NCBI RefSeq assembly: GCF_000695685.1 | Contig: NZ_JFFR01000033.1 | Location: 359,816 to 423,815 of the forward strand | DNA length: 64,000 nucleotides | Source: Vibrio fortis | GTDB taxonomy: Bacteria; Pseudomonadota; Gammaproteobacteria; Enterobacterales; Vibrionaceae | Direction: 5' to 3' | Shown here: piece by piece, positions 52,468 to 61,997 of the stretch | Numbering within the stretch: the stretch's first letter is position 1 | Layout of the letters: every line of letters begins with the position of its first letter | Position numbers and translations under genes: made by a program | Notes under the pieces: generated by a model | The model's input: the letters and a program-made list of their open reading frames with translations, nothing else | Told to the model about the DNA's origin: nothing | Database searches by the model: none

Positions 52468-52659
52468 AGCTTTTGAGGCGTCCGAAGAGCAAGCAAATGC
52501 GAGGTAAAGCGTGTCCTAGATGGTGTTCTTGTATAAAACAGGGACCAAATAGAGTTGTGATAGCAATGAGCGACTAAGAGATGGAGGAAACGGTAATAGG
52601 AACGAGGAGAAGAGGTATCACCGCCTTACAGGCAAACGGCAAGGCAGTGATTGATAACT

Positions 52660-53574
52660 TTATTGCTCAGTCAGCGTTAACTTCCAATCGCTGAGCGCTT
52701 TAATGTGTTTAGGACCAATGCCACAGCAACCGCCAATGATGGTTGCGCCCAGTTGGTACCAACGTTTTGCATAAACTAGGTAGTCTGCTGGAGACAGTTC
52801 TCGCATACACTGTAGAGTATCATTCGCCTCATGTTTGCTGCTGATCGGTGCAAAATTGTTTGCATAAATACCAATCTCAATTGTGCTGCTTAACTCAATC
52901 AATACCTGTTTGGCATCTTTGATTGCTTGCTCCATCACTTCCGGGACTGAGCAGTTAAATAGCACCGCTGCTGCGTTGGATTGAACCGCCAGCTTGATAG
53001 CATCGGTCACGGCTTGCCCTGATCGCAGCGTTGCTGCAGAGCCCGTTTCGTCGCTCAGGCTGAACGCGTAGTAGCAAGGTTTATCTGACTCTTTCAATAC
53101 GTCATGAATAGCGCTGAATTCTTCCAAACTGCATAATGTTTCGACCATCCACAAATCTACGTACGGTGCTTGCGCGTCATACAAAGTTTGCACGATAGGC
53201 TTTGCTTGCTCGGCCTTGAATAGATCCGGTCGGTAGCTGCCAAATGGAGGTGGAATCGCACCCGCAACCGCAACTGTGTGATTCGCAGACTGAGCAACTG
53301 ATTGCGCCAGTTTTCCAGATAACTCTGCGAGTTCAAAGCCTTGCTCAGAAAAAAGCTGCTCACCGAGGTGGAACGGAACACACGCATAGCTGTTGGTGAT
53401 GATCAGCTCAGCACCGGCATCGATAAAGTGCTGGTGGGCTTGGGTCACAAATTGTGGGGCTTCGATAAGTGCTTGAGCACTCCAAAGTGGCTGTGAAAAA
53501 GGAGCGCCAATCTCTTTGAGCTCCCTGCCCATACCACCGTCTAATATTGTGAGTCTGTTCATAGTCATGCTCAT
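52660..53574 (-). CDS. Homocysteine S-methyltransferase family protein
   Basis: A 304-residue methyltransferase. ILDGGMGRELKEIG opens the barrel; zinc cysteines are in VLFNCSVPEV near 220 and IIGGCCGIGPKHI near 283. It transfers a methyl group, probably from S-methylmethionine or a betaine, to homocysteine to make methionine. Several closely spaced Met codons make the start uncertain by four codons. Monocistronic. No permease of the mmuP type is adjacent. Confidence 0.87.
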   Translation of the reverse strand: MSMTMNRLTILDGGMGRELKEIGAPFSQPLWSAQALIEAPQFVTQAHQHFIDAGAELIITNSYACVPFHLGEQLFSEQGFELAELSGKLAQSVAQSANHTVAVAGAIPPPFGSYRPDLFKAEQAKPIVQTLYDAQAPYVDLWMVETLCSLEEFSAIHDVLKESDKPCYYAFSLSDETGSAATLRSGQAVTDAIKLAVQSNAAAVLFNCSVPEVMEQAIKDAKQVLIELSSTIEIGIYANNFAPISSKHEANDTLQCMRELSPADYLVYAKRWYQLGATIIGGCCGIGPKHIKALSDWKLTLTEQ

Positions 53575-53746
53575 ATCCGTGACAGAAATTCTTGCGACAC
53601 CATATCAGACACGATGGATGAAGACTACGTTGCCGTTGCGCTCGAATTGAACTTTTGTTTTATCTGACACCGGGTAGCGGCTTATGGCTGGGAGATGCGA
53701 TAAAAAGGAAGGAAGATAGCGGCACAATTTGTACCGCTGTTTTCGA

Positions 53747-54556
53747 TTAGGCTTTGGCCTCTATGAGGCGATCTAATGTTTCTACCAGTTGTTGGTTTTT
53801 ATGGTCATCAAGAGCATCGGCGTGGGGAGGCTTAAATAACCCTGAGTCATTATCAAAGTATTGGCCCGATGCATCAGCAAACTCGTCTGATAATGCTGCT
53901 CGGCATAGGATGTCAGCGCCAATGGCTAAGTCGTTGCCATCTAAGCCGTAGGCCTCTTTAACCAGTTTACTGCCCAAAAATGAAGCTGGATTGACGGCAA
54001 TGACTGAAGGCCCACTTCCTGCCAGCGATTGAGCCAGTTCCATTGACCACATATTAAGAGCGAGTTTGCTCTGCGCATAAATGGGGCCGTGAATATCACC
54101 CGCATTAGGGCTGCTCAAGGCATTAAGGTCGACAGGGGCTTGTGCTGCTGAAGATAGATTAATGATGCGACCTGTGGCATCGAAAAGGGGTAGCAACAAG
54201 CGAGTAAGTCGGTAGGGGGAGATGGTATTTACTACAAAACGCGTGTCTAGATTATCTTTGGTGGTCACTTCAGGGACGCGGTATACACCCGCATTATTGA
54301 TCAGAACATCGAGCTTACGATGATCACGGATCACTTGTTGAGCAAACTGTTCGACCTCGGCCAGGACCGATAAGTCAGCAAGATAATGTTCAATGTTAGC
54401 CTGCTTAGAGAGGCGACGTAAGCTGGCAGCAACGCGTTCTAATTTGGCGCGGTTTCTACCGTGAATGAGTAGGTGGTGTCCTTGTTGAGCCAATACTCTT
54501 GCGGTCTCCAAGCCAATCCCATCGGTTGCTCCTGTGATAAGAATTATTTTTTGCAT
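53747..54556 (-). CDS. Short-chain dehydrogenase/reductase
   Basis: A 269-residue SDR with cofactor motif TGATDGIG near 7-14, NNAGVYRVPE near 88, the active-site Ser in NLSSAAQ and YAQSKLALN as the Tyr-Lys pair near 156-160. Fits the retinol-dehydrogenase/WW-oxidoreductase-like SDR group. Substrate unknown. Divergent from the MATE gene at 54788. Confidence 0.85.
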   Translation of the reverse strand: MQKIILITGATDGIGLETARVLAQQGHHLLIHGRNRAKLERVAASLRRLSKQANIEHYLADLSVLAEVEQFAQQVIRDHRKLDVLINNAGVYRVPEVTTKDNLDTRFVVNTISPYRLTRLLLPLFDATGRIINLSSAAQAPVDLNALSSPNAGDIHGPIYAQSKLALNMWSMELAQSLAGSGPSVIAVNPASFLGSKLVKEAYGLDGNDLAIGADILCRAALSDEFADASGQYFDNDSGLFKPPHADALDDHKNQQLVETLDRLIEAKA

Positions 54557-54787
54557 TATTAACCCTTCAAAAAATAGCTGGAGAGATTCTTATAACAAAG
54601 ATCATCTGCGCAAAGTTTTTGTCGTGTCACACGGTTACAGAGCAAAAGTGGTCAAATAATGCACGGATCACGAATGGTGCAAGGATTATATACAAAACGT
54701 TGAAACTCATTCAGGAATGTTGGCGGTTATCTTTCTCTGTGTGCTCCGTATACTGCATGCTGAGAAAACAGAACAAAGAGCCCAACT

Positions 54788-56167
54788 ATGCCGCTAAGCC
54801 TGCCAACCACTCTGCGCATTGTGATAGAGAAAACCTTGCCGTTAACGGTGGGGGTATTTGCGATCATGATGGTTCAGCTAGTGGACTCCATTTTCATTGG
54901 GATGCTAGGTGTCAACGAACTCGCGGTGCACGGTATCACCCTGCCATTTCAGGCTGCGTTTACTGGCGTACAAGTTGGAATGGGAGTTGCGGCCACCTCG
55001 ATTATCTCACAGGCGGTTGGTGCAAAAAACAGCCGCAAAGCTAGCTCTATGGCGACACTGTCGGTCGGTGCGGGTATGGTCACCATCGCTCTGCTCTGTT
55101 TTGTCCTGATCTTATTTAGTGATTGGGTATTCCATTCGTTTATTGCTGATGTGCCACCGCAGCAGTATCAATTGTTGCTCGCCGTGTTCAATCAGTATTG
55201 GCCAGTTTGGTTAATGAGTGCACTGAGCGTTGCGCTGCTCTACTTGATGACCTGTATCTATCGAGCCAATGGCGATACTAAAACCACAGGCAGCATGTTT
55301 CTTGGTGCGAGTATCATTAACCTGATCCTCGATCCGATTCTGATTTTCTGGCTCGATATGGGGATTGCTGGTGCAGCGGTCGCTTCAACTATGGGCTACC
55401 TGACTTGTTCGGTTTACATGCTTATCAAAGTGCAAGGCCGTGGTTGGTTTGGCTTGTCTGATGCGAGCAGCGAACAGATCAAACAAGATGCTTCTGAGTT
55501 GGTGAGAACCGTGATTCCAACTACCATGAATCAGATTTTGCCGTCAGTGAGCGCTTTTTTTACTATGTGGTTGATTGCTCACATGGGAACCAGTGAAATG
55601 GCGTTTTGGAGTCTATTGTCACGCGTTGAGAGCTTCGTTTTGGTGATGTCGTTGGCACTAACCATGTCGATTCCTCCAATGATTGGCCGTTATCTTGGTG
55701 CTAAGCAGCATCATAGAATTCCAGAATTACTGAAGACATCGGCGCTGTTCTTACTGACTTTCCACTTGGTGATTGCGGCTGTTTTAGCTCTGAGTAGTGG
55801 CTTACTTGCATCCACGTTATCTGACGAAGCGACTATTCAGCACTGGTTTGAAGTTAGCTTGCTGTTCATCCCATTTAGTTTCGGACCACTGGGCTTGTGT
55901 ATGTTGGTGGCGTCGGTGTTCAATGCACTTGGCTTACCTAAACAGGCGTTAAATGTGTCGTTTGCACGTCTTTTCATCTTCTACATTCCAGCATTATGGA
56001 TCGGTGCTTCTACGGGAGAGATGATATACGCGGTTGTTGCAGCGTCATGCGCGAATGTATTGGCGGGTGGTTTTGCGTGGCTGCGATTAAGCCGTTACGT
56101 TAAAGAGAATATCGAAACGAAATCCACTAAAACTTCATGCCAAGGTACGTTGAGAACGGAATGCTAG
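54788..56167 (+). CDS. MATE-family efflux transporter
   Basis: A 459-residue, twelve-helix cation/drug antiporter of the MATE family. FAIMMVQLVDSIFIGMLGVNELAVHG near 22-47 is the first-helix signature and GVAATSIISQAVGAKN follows near 70. It should expel organic cations using sodium or protons. Monocistronic, ended by a clear terminator. Confidence 0.87.
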   Translation: MPLSLPTTLRIVIEKTLPLTVGVFAIMMVQLVDSIFIGMLGVNELAVHGITLPFQAAFTGVQVGMGVAATSIISQAVGAKNSRKASSMATLSVGAGMVTIALLCFVLILFSDWVFHSFIADVPPQQYQLLLAVFNQYWPVWLMSALSVALLYLMTCIYRANGDTKTTGSMFLGASIINLILDPILIFWLDMGIAGAAVASTMGYLTCSVYMLIKVQGRGWFGLSDASSEQIKQDASELVRTVIPTTMNQILPSVSAFFTMWLIAHMGTSEMAFWSLLSRVESFVLVMSLALTMSIPPMIGRYLGAKQHHRIPELLKTSALFLLTFHLVIAAVLALSSGLLASTLSDEATIQHWFEVSLLFIPFSFGPLGLCMLVASVFNALGLPKQALNVSFARLFIFYIPALWIGASTGEMIYAVVAASCANVLAGGFAWLRLSRYVKENIETKSTKTSCQGTLRTEC

Positions 56168-56227
56168 AGCTTACTCTGAAGGGAGAGTGGTGATTTTCTT
56201 AACTGTTACTCAAACTGTGATTCAACA

Positions 56228-56256
56228 AAAACGGCCTCGAATACAGAGGCCGTTTT
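56228..56256. terminator. Bidirectional terminator between MATE and EamA genes
   Basis: AAAACGGCCTC (56228-56238) pairs with GAGGCCGTTTT (56246-56256). Confidence 0.92.
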
Positions 56257-56284
56257 GGTATTGATATGAATGAGGGCCTAAAGC

Positions 56285-57184
56285 CTATGAAGGCTGTTTG
56301 GCTCTTCGTCTCTTGGCTGCTTGAAGCATCGCGTAGGGTGATAAACCAGTAACGAGCATGGTGCCTATGATGACAAAGATAGAGCCAAAGATGGTATTGA
56401 TACCGATGTGCTCATCTAGGAATAAGTGTCCCCACAAGATACCAAACACTGGGATCAAAAAGGTCACCGAAAGTGCAGGTGATGGCCCCAGTTCATTAAT
56501 TAGGTTGAAGTAGAGTAGGTAAGCCAAGCCAGTGCAGACAGCGCCCAATAAGATCACCGATGTGGTGATGGTTAAGTCTGGTGCTTCTCTTACTGGAATA
56601 AAGAAAACAAACGGCAAAACTAACAATACCGATGCCCACATGCTGCCATGTGCATTGCTGAACGCTTCCACCTTTGGTGCGGTTTTGGTGTAGTTAGAGG
56701 CGATGCCATAACTGAGAGCTGCACACACAGCTGCCCCAATTGGAATGATTGCTTCGCTGCCAATATTGACTGCATCCCAGCCAACCAGAATTCCCACACC
56801 TGTAACACCAAGCCCAAGGCCTGCGACCACGCGCTTTTCGAGTGGAGTCTTAGTCCACACCGCGCCGATGATGGCCGCCCAGATAGGTGCTGTAGAGTTA
56901 AGAATCGACAACGTTGAGGCATTCAGCGTTTGTGCTGCGTAGGCGAATAGCAGAAAAGGCAACGCCGTATTGAACAGTCCAAGTATAAAGAAGTGCCGGG
57001 TATGCTCAGTAAACTTGAGTGTCTTCTTTAAATAAATCGAGACGATCAGCAGTGTTAGCGCGGCAAAAAGTACGCGGGCTTCGATCAGCGTAGCGGGGCC
57101 AAGCGGTGTGGCGGCTATCCGCATAAAGAGAAAGGAGCCACCCCAAATAGAGGCGAGTATCAGTAGTTTAGCGAAGCTTAGCAT
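56285..57184 (-). CDS. EamA/DMT-family transporter
   Basis: A 299-residue membrane protein with about ten helices in two repeated halves, starting LLILASIWGGSFLFMRIAATPLG. The second EamA half begins near GAAVCAALSYGIASNYTKTAP. Such proteins export amino acids or other metabolites. It stands alone; substrate unknown. Confidence 0.85.
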   Translation of the reverse strand: MLSFAKLLILASIWGGSFLFMRIAATPLGPATLIEARVLFAALTLLIVSIYLKKTLKFTEHTRHFFILGLFNTALPFLLFAYAAQTLNASTLSILNSTAPIWAAIIGAVWTKTPLEKRVVAGLGLGVTGVGILVGWDAVNIGSEAIIPIGAAVCAALSYGIASNYTKTAPKVEAFSNAHGSMWASVLLVLPFVFFIPVREAPDLTITTSVILLGAVCTGLAYLLYFNLINELGPSPALSVTFLIPVFGILWGHLFLDEHIGINTIFGSIFVIIGTMLVTGLSPYAMLQAAKRRRAKQPS

Positions 57185-57389
57185 GGCGTATGACCTGACC
57201 GTTCAAAAAAGCGACTATGGAGCAAATAGTCTTAATACACAAGCTAGTGTTACAAAAATGTTGTTCAGCTCATCTTCAAACTTGGCGATGCTAATCTAGG
57301 AACAAAGTGGCCTAATTTTGTTCTGTTTAATGTTCCGGTTTCTTACCCTAATCTATTTGTCGTTGATTGAATGATTAGGAATAGATGCC

Positions 57390-57779
57390 ATGAAAATCGA
57401 ACACATTGCGATTTGGACGAAACAACTAGAAGTGCTTAAACGCTTCTACCAAGATTACTTCGGCGCCACTTCTAACGAGAAGTATCACAATCCGACTAAG
57501 GGCTTTTCGTCTTACTTCTTGTCTTTCGATAGCGGTAGCCGATTGGAGATCATGGAGATGGACTCAGTACCTGAGTCGAAAGATGATATCTACGATCAGT
57601 TCACTGGGTTTATTCATGTGGCGATTTCATTGGGCTCAGAACAAGCGGTTGACGATCTAACCCAACGCTTGGTTGAAGACGGTTACGAGCGTTTAGACGG
57701 TCCAAGAAGAACTGGCGATGGGTATTATGAGAGTTGCGTTCTCGATCCAGATGGTAATCGACTAGAACTTACGGTCTAA
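57390..57779 (+). CDS. VOC-family (glyoxalase/dioxygenase fold) protein
   Basis: A 129-residue single VOC module. MKIEHIAIWTKQLEVLKRFYQDYFG has the first metal His; FIHVAISLGS the second; the C-terminal ESCVLDPDGNRLEL holds the conserved Glu. It may be a lactoylglutathione-lyase-like enzyme or a binding protein. The gene after it (a lipoprotein) is 44 bp away. Confidence 0.83.
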   Translation: MKIEHIAIWTKQLEVLKRFYQDYFGATSNEKYHNPTKGFSSYFLSFDSGSRLEIMEMDSVPESKDDIYDQFTGFIHVAISLGSEQAVDDLTQRLVEDGYERLDGPRRTGDGYYESCVLDPDGNRLELTV

Positions 57780-57823
57780 AACGGGCTATTCTCAGTTGAT
57801 AACATATCAACTCGGATACTTTT

Positions 57824-58318
57824 ATGCGTAAACCTCTTATTAGTCTTCTAGGTTTATCTCTGCTGGTCGGTTGCCAGACGACCAGCGAGGTGGTTGATGA
57901 GCCGATTGGGTACTTGGGCTTCCAGGATGGGCAGGTATGGGCAATTCAGTTTAACGATTGTGGTGTTGTAAATTACGTAGAAGCGAAAAAATACCAATGG
58001 TTTGATCGTTCACTTGAATCGATAAGTTGCTACCAATTTACGCCTCAGCAAACCATGCCAGCGGTTTCTGTATATGAGTCTCCAAATATGGACAGCCAGC
58101 CGATTGAACAGGTTTTGCGTTTTAGTGAATTACAAGTATCCGAATCGGGCTGGGGTACTTTTCCAAGCGTTTATCAAATCCAAGATAATAACTGGGTTCG
58201 TCTGAAAGAAGGTTGGATCCACCTATCTGTCGATGATCTTAAGCTGGTTCAGTTCTATCTTGGAGAGCAGAACACTCAATACAAGCAAGCGCATGAACAG
58301 TACTATTTAGAACATTGA
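57824..58318 (+). CDS. Lipoprotein of unknown function
   Basis: A 164-residue protein with a lipoprotein signal peptide, lipobox SLLVGC with Cys at 17. The mature protein has Cys 46 and Cys 66 that could pair, and the segment SEVVDEPIGYLGFQDGQVW. A mid-region (AVSVYESPNMDSQPIEQV) recalls an SH3-like variable-loop pattern, but I do not assign a family. Gln at +2 points to the outer membrane. Confidence 0.65.
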   Translation: MRKPLISLLGLSLLVGCQTTSEVVDEPIGYLGFQDGQVWAIQFNDCGVVNYVEAKKYQWFDRSLESISCYQFTPQQTMPAVSVYESPNMDSQPIEQVLRFSELQVSESGWGTFPSVYQIQDNNWVRLKEGWIHLSVDDLKLVQFYLGEQNTQYKQAHEQYYLEH

Positions 58319-58473
58319 ATAGAGATTATTCTATTTAAAATCATAGTCTTATGCTGTCATCTCATAGAGAGCTACGAGTCAATATCGTGGCTCTTATTGT
58401 TTTCATGTCAGTTAATCTTCTCACTTAGATCAAAAATGAATAAAAACTGTTGGGCTTCGATGTTTTAATTTTT

Positions 58474-58485
58474 GAACGTTCGTTC
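58474..58485. promoter_or_regulatory. Candidate TetR-type operator before the AhpD-like gene
   Basis: GAACG-TT-CGTTC inverted repeat; the overlapping TTGAACGTTC (58472-58481) is shared with the BetI palindrome at 22977. It lies about 70 bp before the start at 58556. Confidence 0.45.
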
Positions 58486-58555
58486 TAATATGGTTTTATT
58501 GATGTCAACTGAGCCTATGTTCGGTTGTCTTTGTAAAACAAACAGGATAAAGACG

Positions 58556-59104
58556 ATGAGCAATTTTAAATTTCATACTATTGAAACAGCACCAGAAGGC
58601 AGTAAAGCAATTCTTGAAGGCGCACAGAAACAGATGGGGATGATCCCCGGCCTTTACTCAGTGATGGCTGAGTCTCCAGAAATACTTAATGCGTACAAAG
58701 AGCTGCATCAGCAGTTCACGAATAGCTCCTTCGACGCAGAAGAGCTCACCGTTGTGTGGCAAACCATAAACGTTGAACATGAATGTCACTATTGTGTTCC
58801 GGCGCATACTGCGATCGCACACTCAATGAAGGTAGATCCTGCGATCACTGAAGCGCTGCGAAACGATGAAGCCCTACCAACTGAGAAGCTGCAAGCTCTA
58901 AAAGACTTCACGCTCAGTGTGGTGAGAGGGCGAGGTAATGTTTCTAAAGAGGAAGTAGAGGCGTTTTACAGTGCTGGCTACGGACAGAAACAGGTTTTAG
59001 AAGTGATTCTTGGTTTGTCGCAAAAAGTGATCAGCAACTACGTTAACCACCTAGCAGAAACGCCAGTGGACAAAGCGTTCGAACCATTTGCTTGGAAAAA
59101 GTAG
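58556..59104 (+). CDS. Carboxymuconolactone decarboxylase/AhpD-like protein
   Basis: About 182 residues. An open frame extends 28 codons upstream, but ATG at 58556 is preceded by AGGATAAAGACG and gives a normal N-terminus. EHECHYCVPAHTAIA carries the CxxC and His of the AhpD-like fold, used in thiol-dependent peroxide reduction. It is probably an antioxidant alkylhydroperoxidase-type protein. Monocistronic, with a TetR-type palindrome upstream and no cognate regulator beside it. Confidence 0.83.
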   Translation: MSNFKFHTIETAPEGSKAILEGAQKQMGMIPGLYSVMAESPEILNAYKELHQQFTNSSFDAEELTVVWQTINVEHECHYCVPAHTAIAHSMKVDPAITEALRNDEALPTEKLQALKDFTLSVVRGRGNVSKEEVEAFYSAGYGQKQVLEVILGLSQKVISNYVNHLAETPVDKAFEPFAWKK

Positions 59105-59264
59105 TCCCCAGTTGCCGGACTAAATCTATTAGTCCGGTGCTTTTCATCTCTCAAAATTTTTATTCCCCTTTCAACACTTTTATTCTCCTTAATATCAAAG
59201 GTATACCGATCACTTGGCTCATAAACTTGATCTCTATGATCAAATAAACCGCAAAAACTTATTG

Positions 59265-59280
59265 TTGAAACCGGTTTCAA
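59265..59280. promoter_or_regulatory. LacI-type operator 1
   Basis: TTGAAACCGGTTTCAA, a perfect 16-bp palindrome with the central CG of LacI/GalR-family sites, upstream of the glucosidase gene. Confidence 0.8.
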
Positions 59281-59299
59281 GGTGTATCTTTTTGTTATC

Positions 59300-59315
59300 T
59301 TGAAATCGGTTTCAG
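59300..59315. promoter_or_regulatory. LacI-type operator 2
   Basis: TTGAAATCGGTTTCAG, nearly identical to operator 1 with centres 35 bp apart. The LacI protein encoded at 60923 is the likely ligand. Confidence 0.8.
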
Positions 59316-59386
59316 AGTTGCAGCTTTTAAGTTTGTTACCTTAAACCTATCTATTTTCTGACGAATAACTTGTAGTGAGTGATGGT

Positions 59387-60826
59387 ATGAATAACGAATT
59401 TCCAAACGATTTTTTATGGGGTGGCGCGGTTGCGGCACATCAGCTAGAAGGCGGCTGGGATGCGAATGGTAAAGGTGTGAGTGTGGTCGATGTGTTAACG
59501 GCAGGCGCTCATGGTGTACAACGTCGAATCACCGATGGTGTGATCGACGGTGAAAACTACCCTAACCAAGTTGCTGTGGATTTCTACCATCGCTACAAAG
59601 AAGACATTAAGCTATTTGCTGAGATGGGCTTTAAGTGTTTCCGCACCAGTATCGCGTGGACGCGTATTTTCCCGAATGGCGATGAAGCTGAGCCGTGTGA
59701 AGCGGGCTTGAAATTTTACGATGACCTGTTTGATGAGCTATTGAAATACGATATCCAACCTGTTGTTACACTGAGCCACTTTGAAATGCCTTACCATCTA
59801 GCGAAAGAATACGGCGGCTGGATGAATCGCAAAGTGATCGACTTCTTTGTTAAGTACTCAACCACGGTGATGGAGCGTTACCAGAACAAAGTTAAATACT
59901 GGATGACGTTTAACGAGATCAACAACCAGATGAACACCTCGGCGGACATCTTTGGTTGGTTGTGCTCTGGCGTGAAGTTCCCACAATGCGAAAAGCCACA
60001 AGAAGCGATGTATCAAGCGGTTCACCACCAGTTTGTTGCAAGCGCATTGGTGGTGAAAAAAGGTCACGAGATCAACCCAGATCTTCAGATCGGTGCGATG
60101 TGTGCGATGGTGCCTTTCTATCCTCGCTCTTCAAAGCCAGAAGACATCATGGTGGCGCAGCAAGCGATGCGTGATCGCTACTTCTTCTCTGATGTCATGG
60201 TTCGTGGTCACTATCCAAGTTACGCCAAGCGTGATTGGGCTATCAAAGGTTTTAATATCGAAATGCAGCCTGAAGATGAGCAGATCCTAAAAGAGGGTAA
60301 AGCCGATTACTTAGGCTTTAGTTACTACATGTCGAATACCTTGGATTCGTCGTCTCACCAATCTACAGAAGAAGCGATGGACGGTGGACATGAAAACTCG
60401 GTAGAGAACCCGTTCATCAAGTCGAGCGATTGGGGCTGGCCGATTGACCCAACAGGCCTGCGTTACTGCTTAGCATCTCTTTATGAGCGCTATGAAGTGC
60501 CACTGTTCATCGTTGAGAATGGTTTCGGCGCGGTTGATACCATCGAAGAAGATGGCAGCATTAATGATGACTATCGTATTGCTTACCTTGGCGATCACAT
60601 CAAAGAGATGAAAAAAGCCGTTGCGATCGATGGCGTTGATCTAATGGGTTACACCCCTTGGGGCTGCATCGACTTAGTATCGTTCACCACAGGTGAGATG
60701 AAAAAGCGTTACGGTTTCATTTACGTAGATAAGCACAACGACCAATCAGGGACTCTGGAGCGTAAACGCAAGAAGTCTTTTGAGTGGTACAAAGGCGTGA
60801 TTGCATCTAACGGTGCCTCTATTTAG
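59387..60826 (+). CDS. 6-phospho-beta-glucosidase (GH1)
   Basis: About 479 residues. ATG at 59387 gives MNNEFPNDFLWGGAVAAHQLEGG, the usual GH1 N-terminus; a GTG four codons upstream is less likely. The acid/base Glu is in TFNEIN near 182 and the nucleophile Glu in FIVENGFG near 376. SSDWGWPIDPTGLR and KKRYGFIYVD are typical of enzymes acting on 6-phosphorylated beta-glucosides imported by a PTS. No PTS gene is next to it. Two LacI operators precede it and a LacI gene follows. Confidence 0.9.
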   Translation: MNNEFPNDFLWGGAVAAHQLEGGWDANGKGVSVVDVLTAGAHGVQRRITDGVIDGENYPNQVAVDFYHRYKEDIKLFAEMGFKCFRTSIAWTRIFPNGDEAEPCEAGLKFYDDLFDELLKYDIQPVVTLSHFEMPYHLAKEYGGWMNRKVIDFFVKYSTTVMERYQNKVKYWMTFNEINNQMNTSADIFGWLCSGVKFPQCEKPQEAMYQAVHHQFVASALVVKKGHEINPDLQIGAMCAMVPFYPRSSKPEDIMVAQQAMRDRYFFSDVMVRGHYPSYAKRDWAIKGFNIEMQPEDEQILKEGKADYLGFSYYMSNTLDSSSHQSTEEAMDGGHENSVENPFIKSSDWGWPIDPTGLRYCLASLYERYEVPLFIVENGFGAVDTIEEDGSINDDYRIAYLGDHIKEMKKAVAIDGVDLMGYTPWGCIDLVSFTTGEMKKRYGFIYVDKHNDQSGTLERKRKKSFEWYKGVIASNGASI

Positions 60827-60839
60827 AATGCCTGCAATT

Positions 60840-60863
60840 AAACGGCAGCGAGCGTTGCCGTTT
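60840..60863 (+). terminator. Hairpin between glucosidase and LacI genes
   Basis: AAACGGCA (60840-60847) pairs with TGCCGTTT (60856-60863). The T-tract is short; it may attenuate rather than end the message. Confidence 0.6.
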
Positions 60864-60922
60864 CACTAAGCAATACAATTAGCTGGCTTAGGTCGGCTAA
60901 TTTTTTATAGAAGGGTAAGTGA

Positions 60923-61918
60923 ATGGTAACCATGCTTGATGTTGCGAACCGCGCTGGCGTCTCGAAATCGACGGTTTCTCGCGTGCTGAACGGCAAGAAC
61001 ATCGTAAGGCCTGACGTTGCCAAGAAGGTCTTTGATGCGATTCAGGAGACAGGCTATCGACCAAACTTGTTGGCTCAACAATTGGCGACCAAGAAGACCA
61101 ACTTCATCGGCTTTGTGATCACCAATGAGCTGTTCAATGGCCCTTACTTCTCATTTTTGATGTATCACGCCGCTTCTTACAGTGAAAAATACAATCATCA
61201 GTTGGTGATCACCGATGGTAAACACAGCGCTGAAGACGAGCGAAAAGCCATTAACTTTCTACTCGATATGAAGTGCGCCGGGATCATCATTTACCCGCAA
61301 TGCTTGAGTGAATCTGAAATTGCGCAGCTCATCGAGAGTACTGACACTCCCATTCTTGTGCTTAACCGAGAAATGCCTTCGAAGCCTAAGCATGCTATCA
61401 CTACCGATCATTATCAAAGTGCTTGTGCGATGATGGAGCATGTTATTGAGCAAGGTCATCAGCAGATCGCGGTGATCCGAGGAAAATCAGGGTCATCGAC
61501 AGATGAACAGCGCTTCGCCGCTTATCGCGATACTTTGTCGAAGCACAAGATTGCTTACGACGAATTGAGAGCCGTACAAGGTGATTGGACAATGGAGAGT
61601 GGTTATACCTCAGCGCAGGATTTGTTGGCTAACAACATCTCTTTTACCGCGGTACTGTCGGAAAATGACGATATGGCGATCGGCGCGATGAAAGCCTTTC
61701 TAGAGAAGGGCTACAAGCTACCTCAAGATATCTCTATCGTTGGTTTTGATAACAGCAAAGTGGGCGAGTTTTTAACGCCTAGCTTAACCTCTGTGAGCGT
61801 TCCATTAGAGCAGATGACGCAAAAGGCGATTCTGAAAATCGTCGGTGACTCAGCGCAAGCAGATGACATCAACACTACGGGTAGCCTTGTCATTCGAGAG
61901 TCGGTACTCAGTCGCTAA
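60923..61918 (+). CDS. LacI-family repressor of the beta-glucosidase gene
   Basis: A 331-residue LacI/GalR regulator. The N-terminal MLDVANRAGVSKSTVSRVLNGK is the DNA-binding helix pair, VAKKVFDAIQETGYRPNLLAQQL the hinge, and the rest a periplasmic-binding-protein fold with FDNSKVGEFLTPSLTSV near the end. It resembles AscG. Placed directly after the GH1 gene, it should bind the palindromes at 59265 and 59300 and respond to a beta-glucoside phosphate. Confidence 0.88.
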   Translation: MVTMLDVANRAGVSKSTVSRVLNGKNIVRPDVAKKVFDAIQETGYRPNLLAQQLATKKTNFIGFVITNELFNGPYFSFLMYHAASYSEKYNHQLVITDGKHSAEDERKAINFLLDMKCAGIIIYPQCLSESEIAQLIESTDTPILVLNREMPSKPKHAITTDHYQSACAMMEHVIEQGHQQIAVIRGKSGSSTDEQRFAAYRDTLSKHKIAYDELRAVQGDWTMESGYTSAQDLLANNISFTAVLSENDDMAIGAMKAFLEKGYKLPQDISIVGFDNSKVGEFLTPSLTSVSVPLEQMTQKAILKIVGDSAQADDINTTGSLVIRESVLSR

Positions 61919-61938
61919 GATACTCGATTTAAAGGAAT

Positions 61939-61972
61939 GCCTAGAAGGTTCTGGAGTGAATCACTTCTAGGC
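61939..61972. terminator. Hairpin between LacI and oxidoreductase genes
   Basis: GCCTAGAAG (61939-61947) pairs with CTTCTAGGC (61964-61972) between convergent genes; no T-run, so termination is uncertain. Confidence 0.5.
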
Positions 61973-61997
61973 TGGGGATGTTCGATATAGTGTGAGA

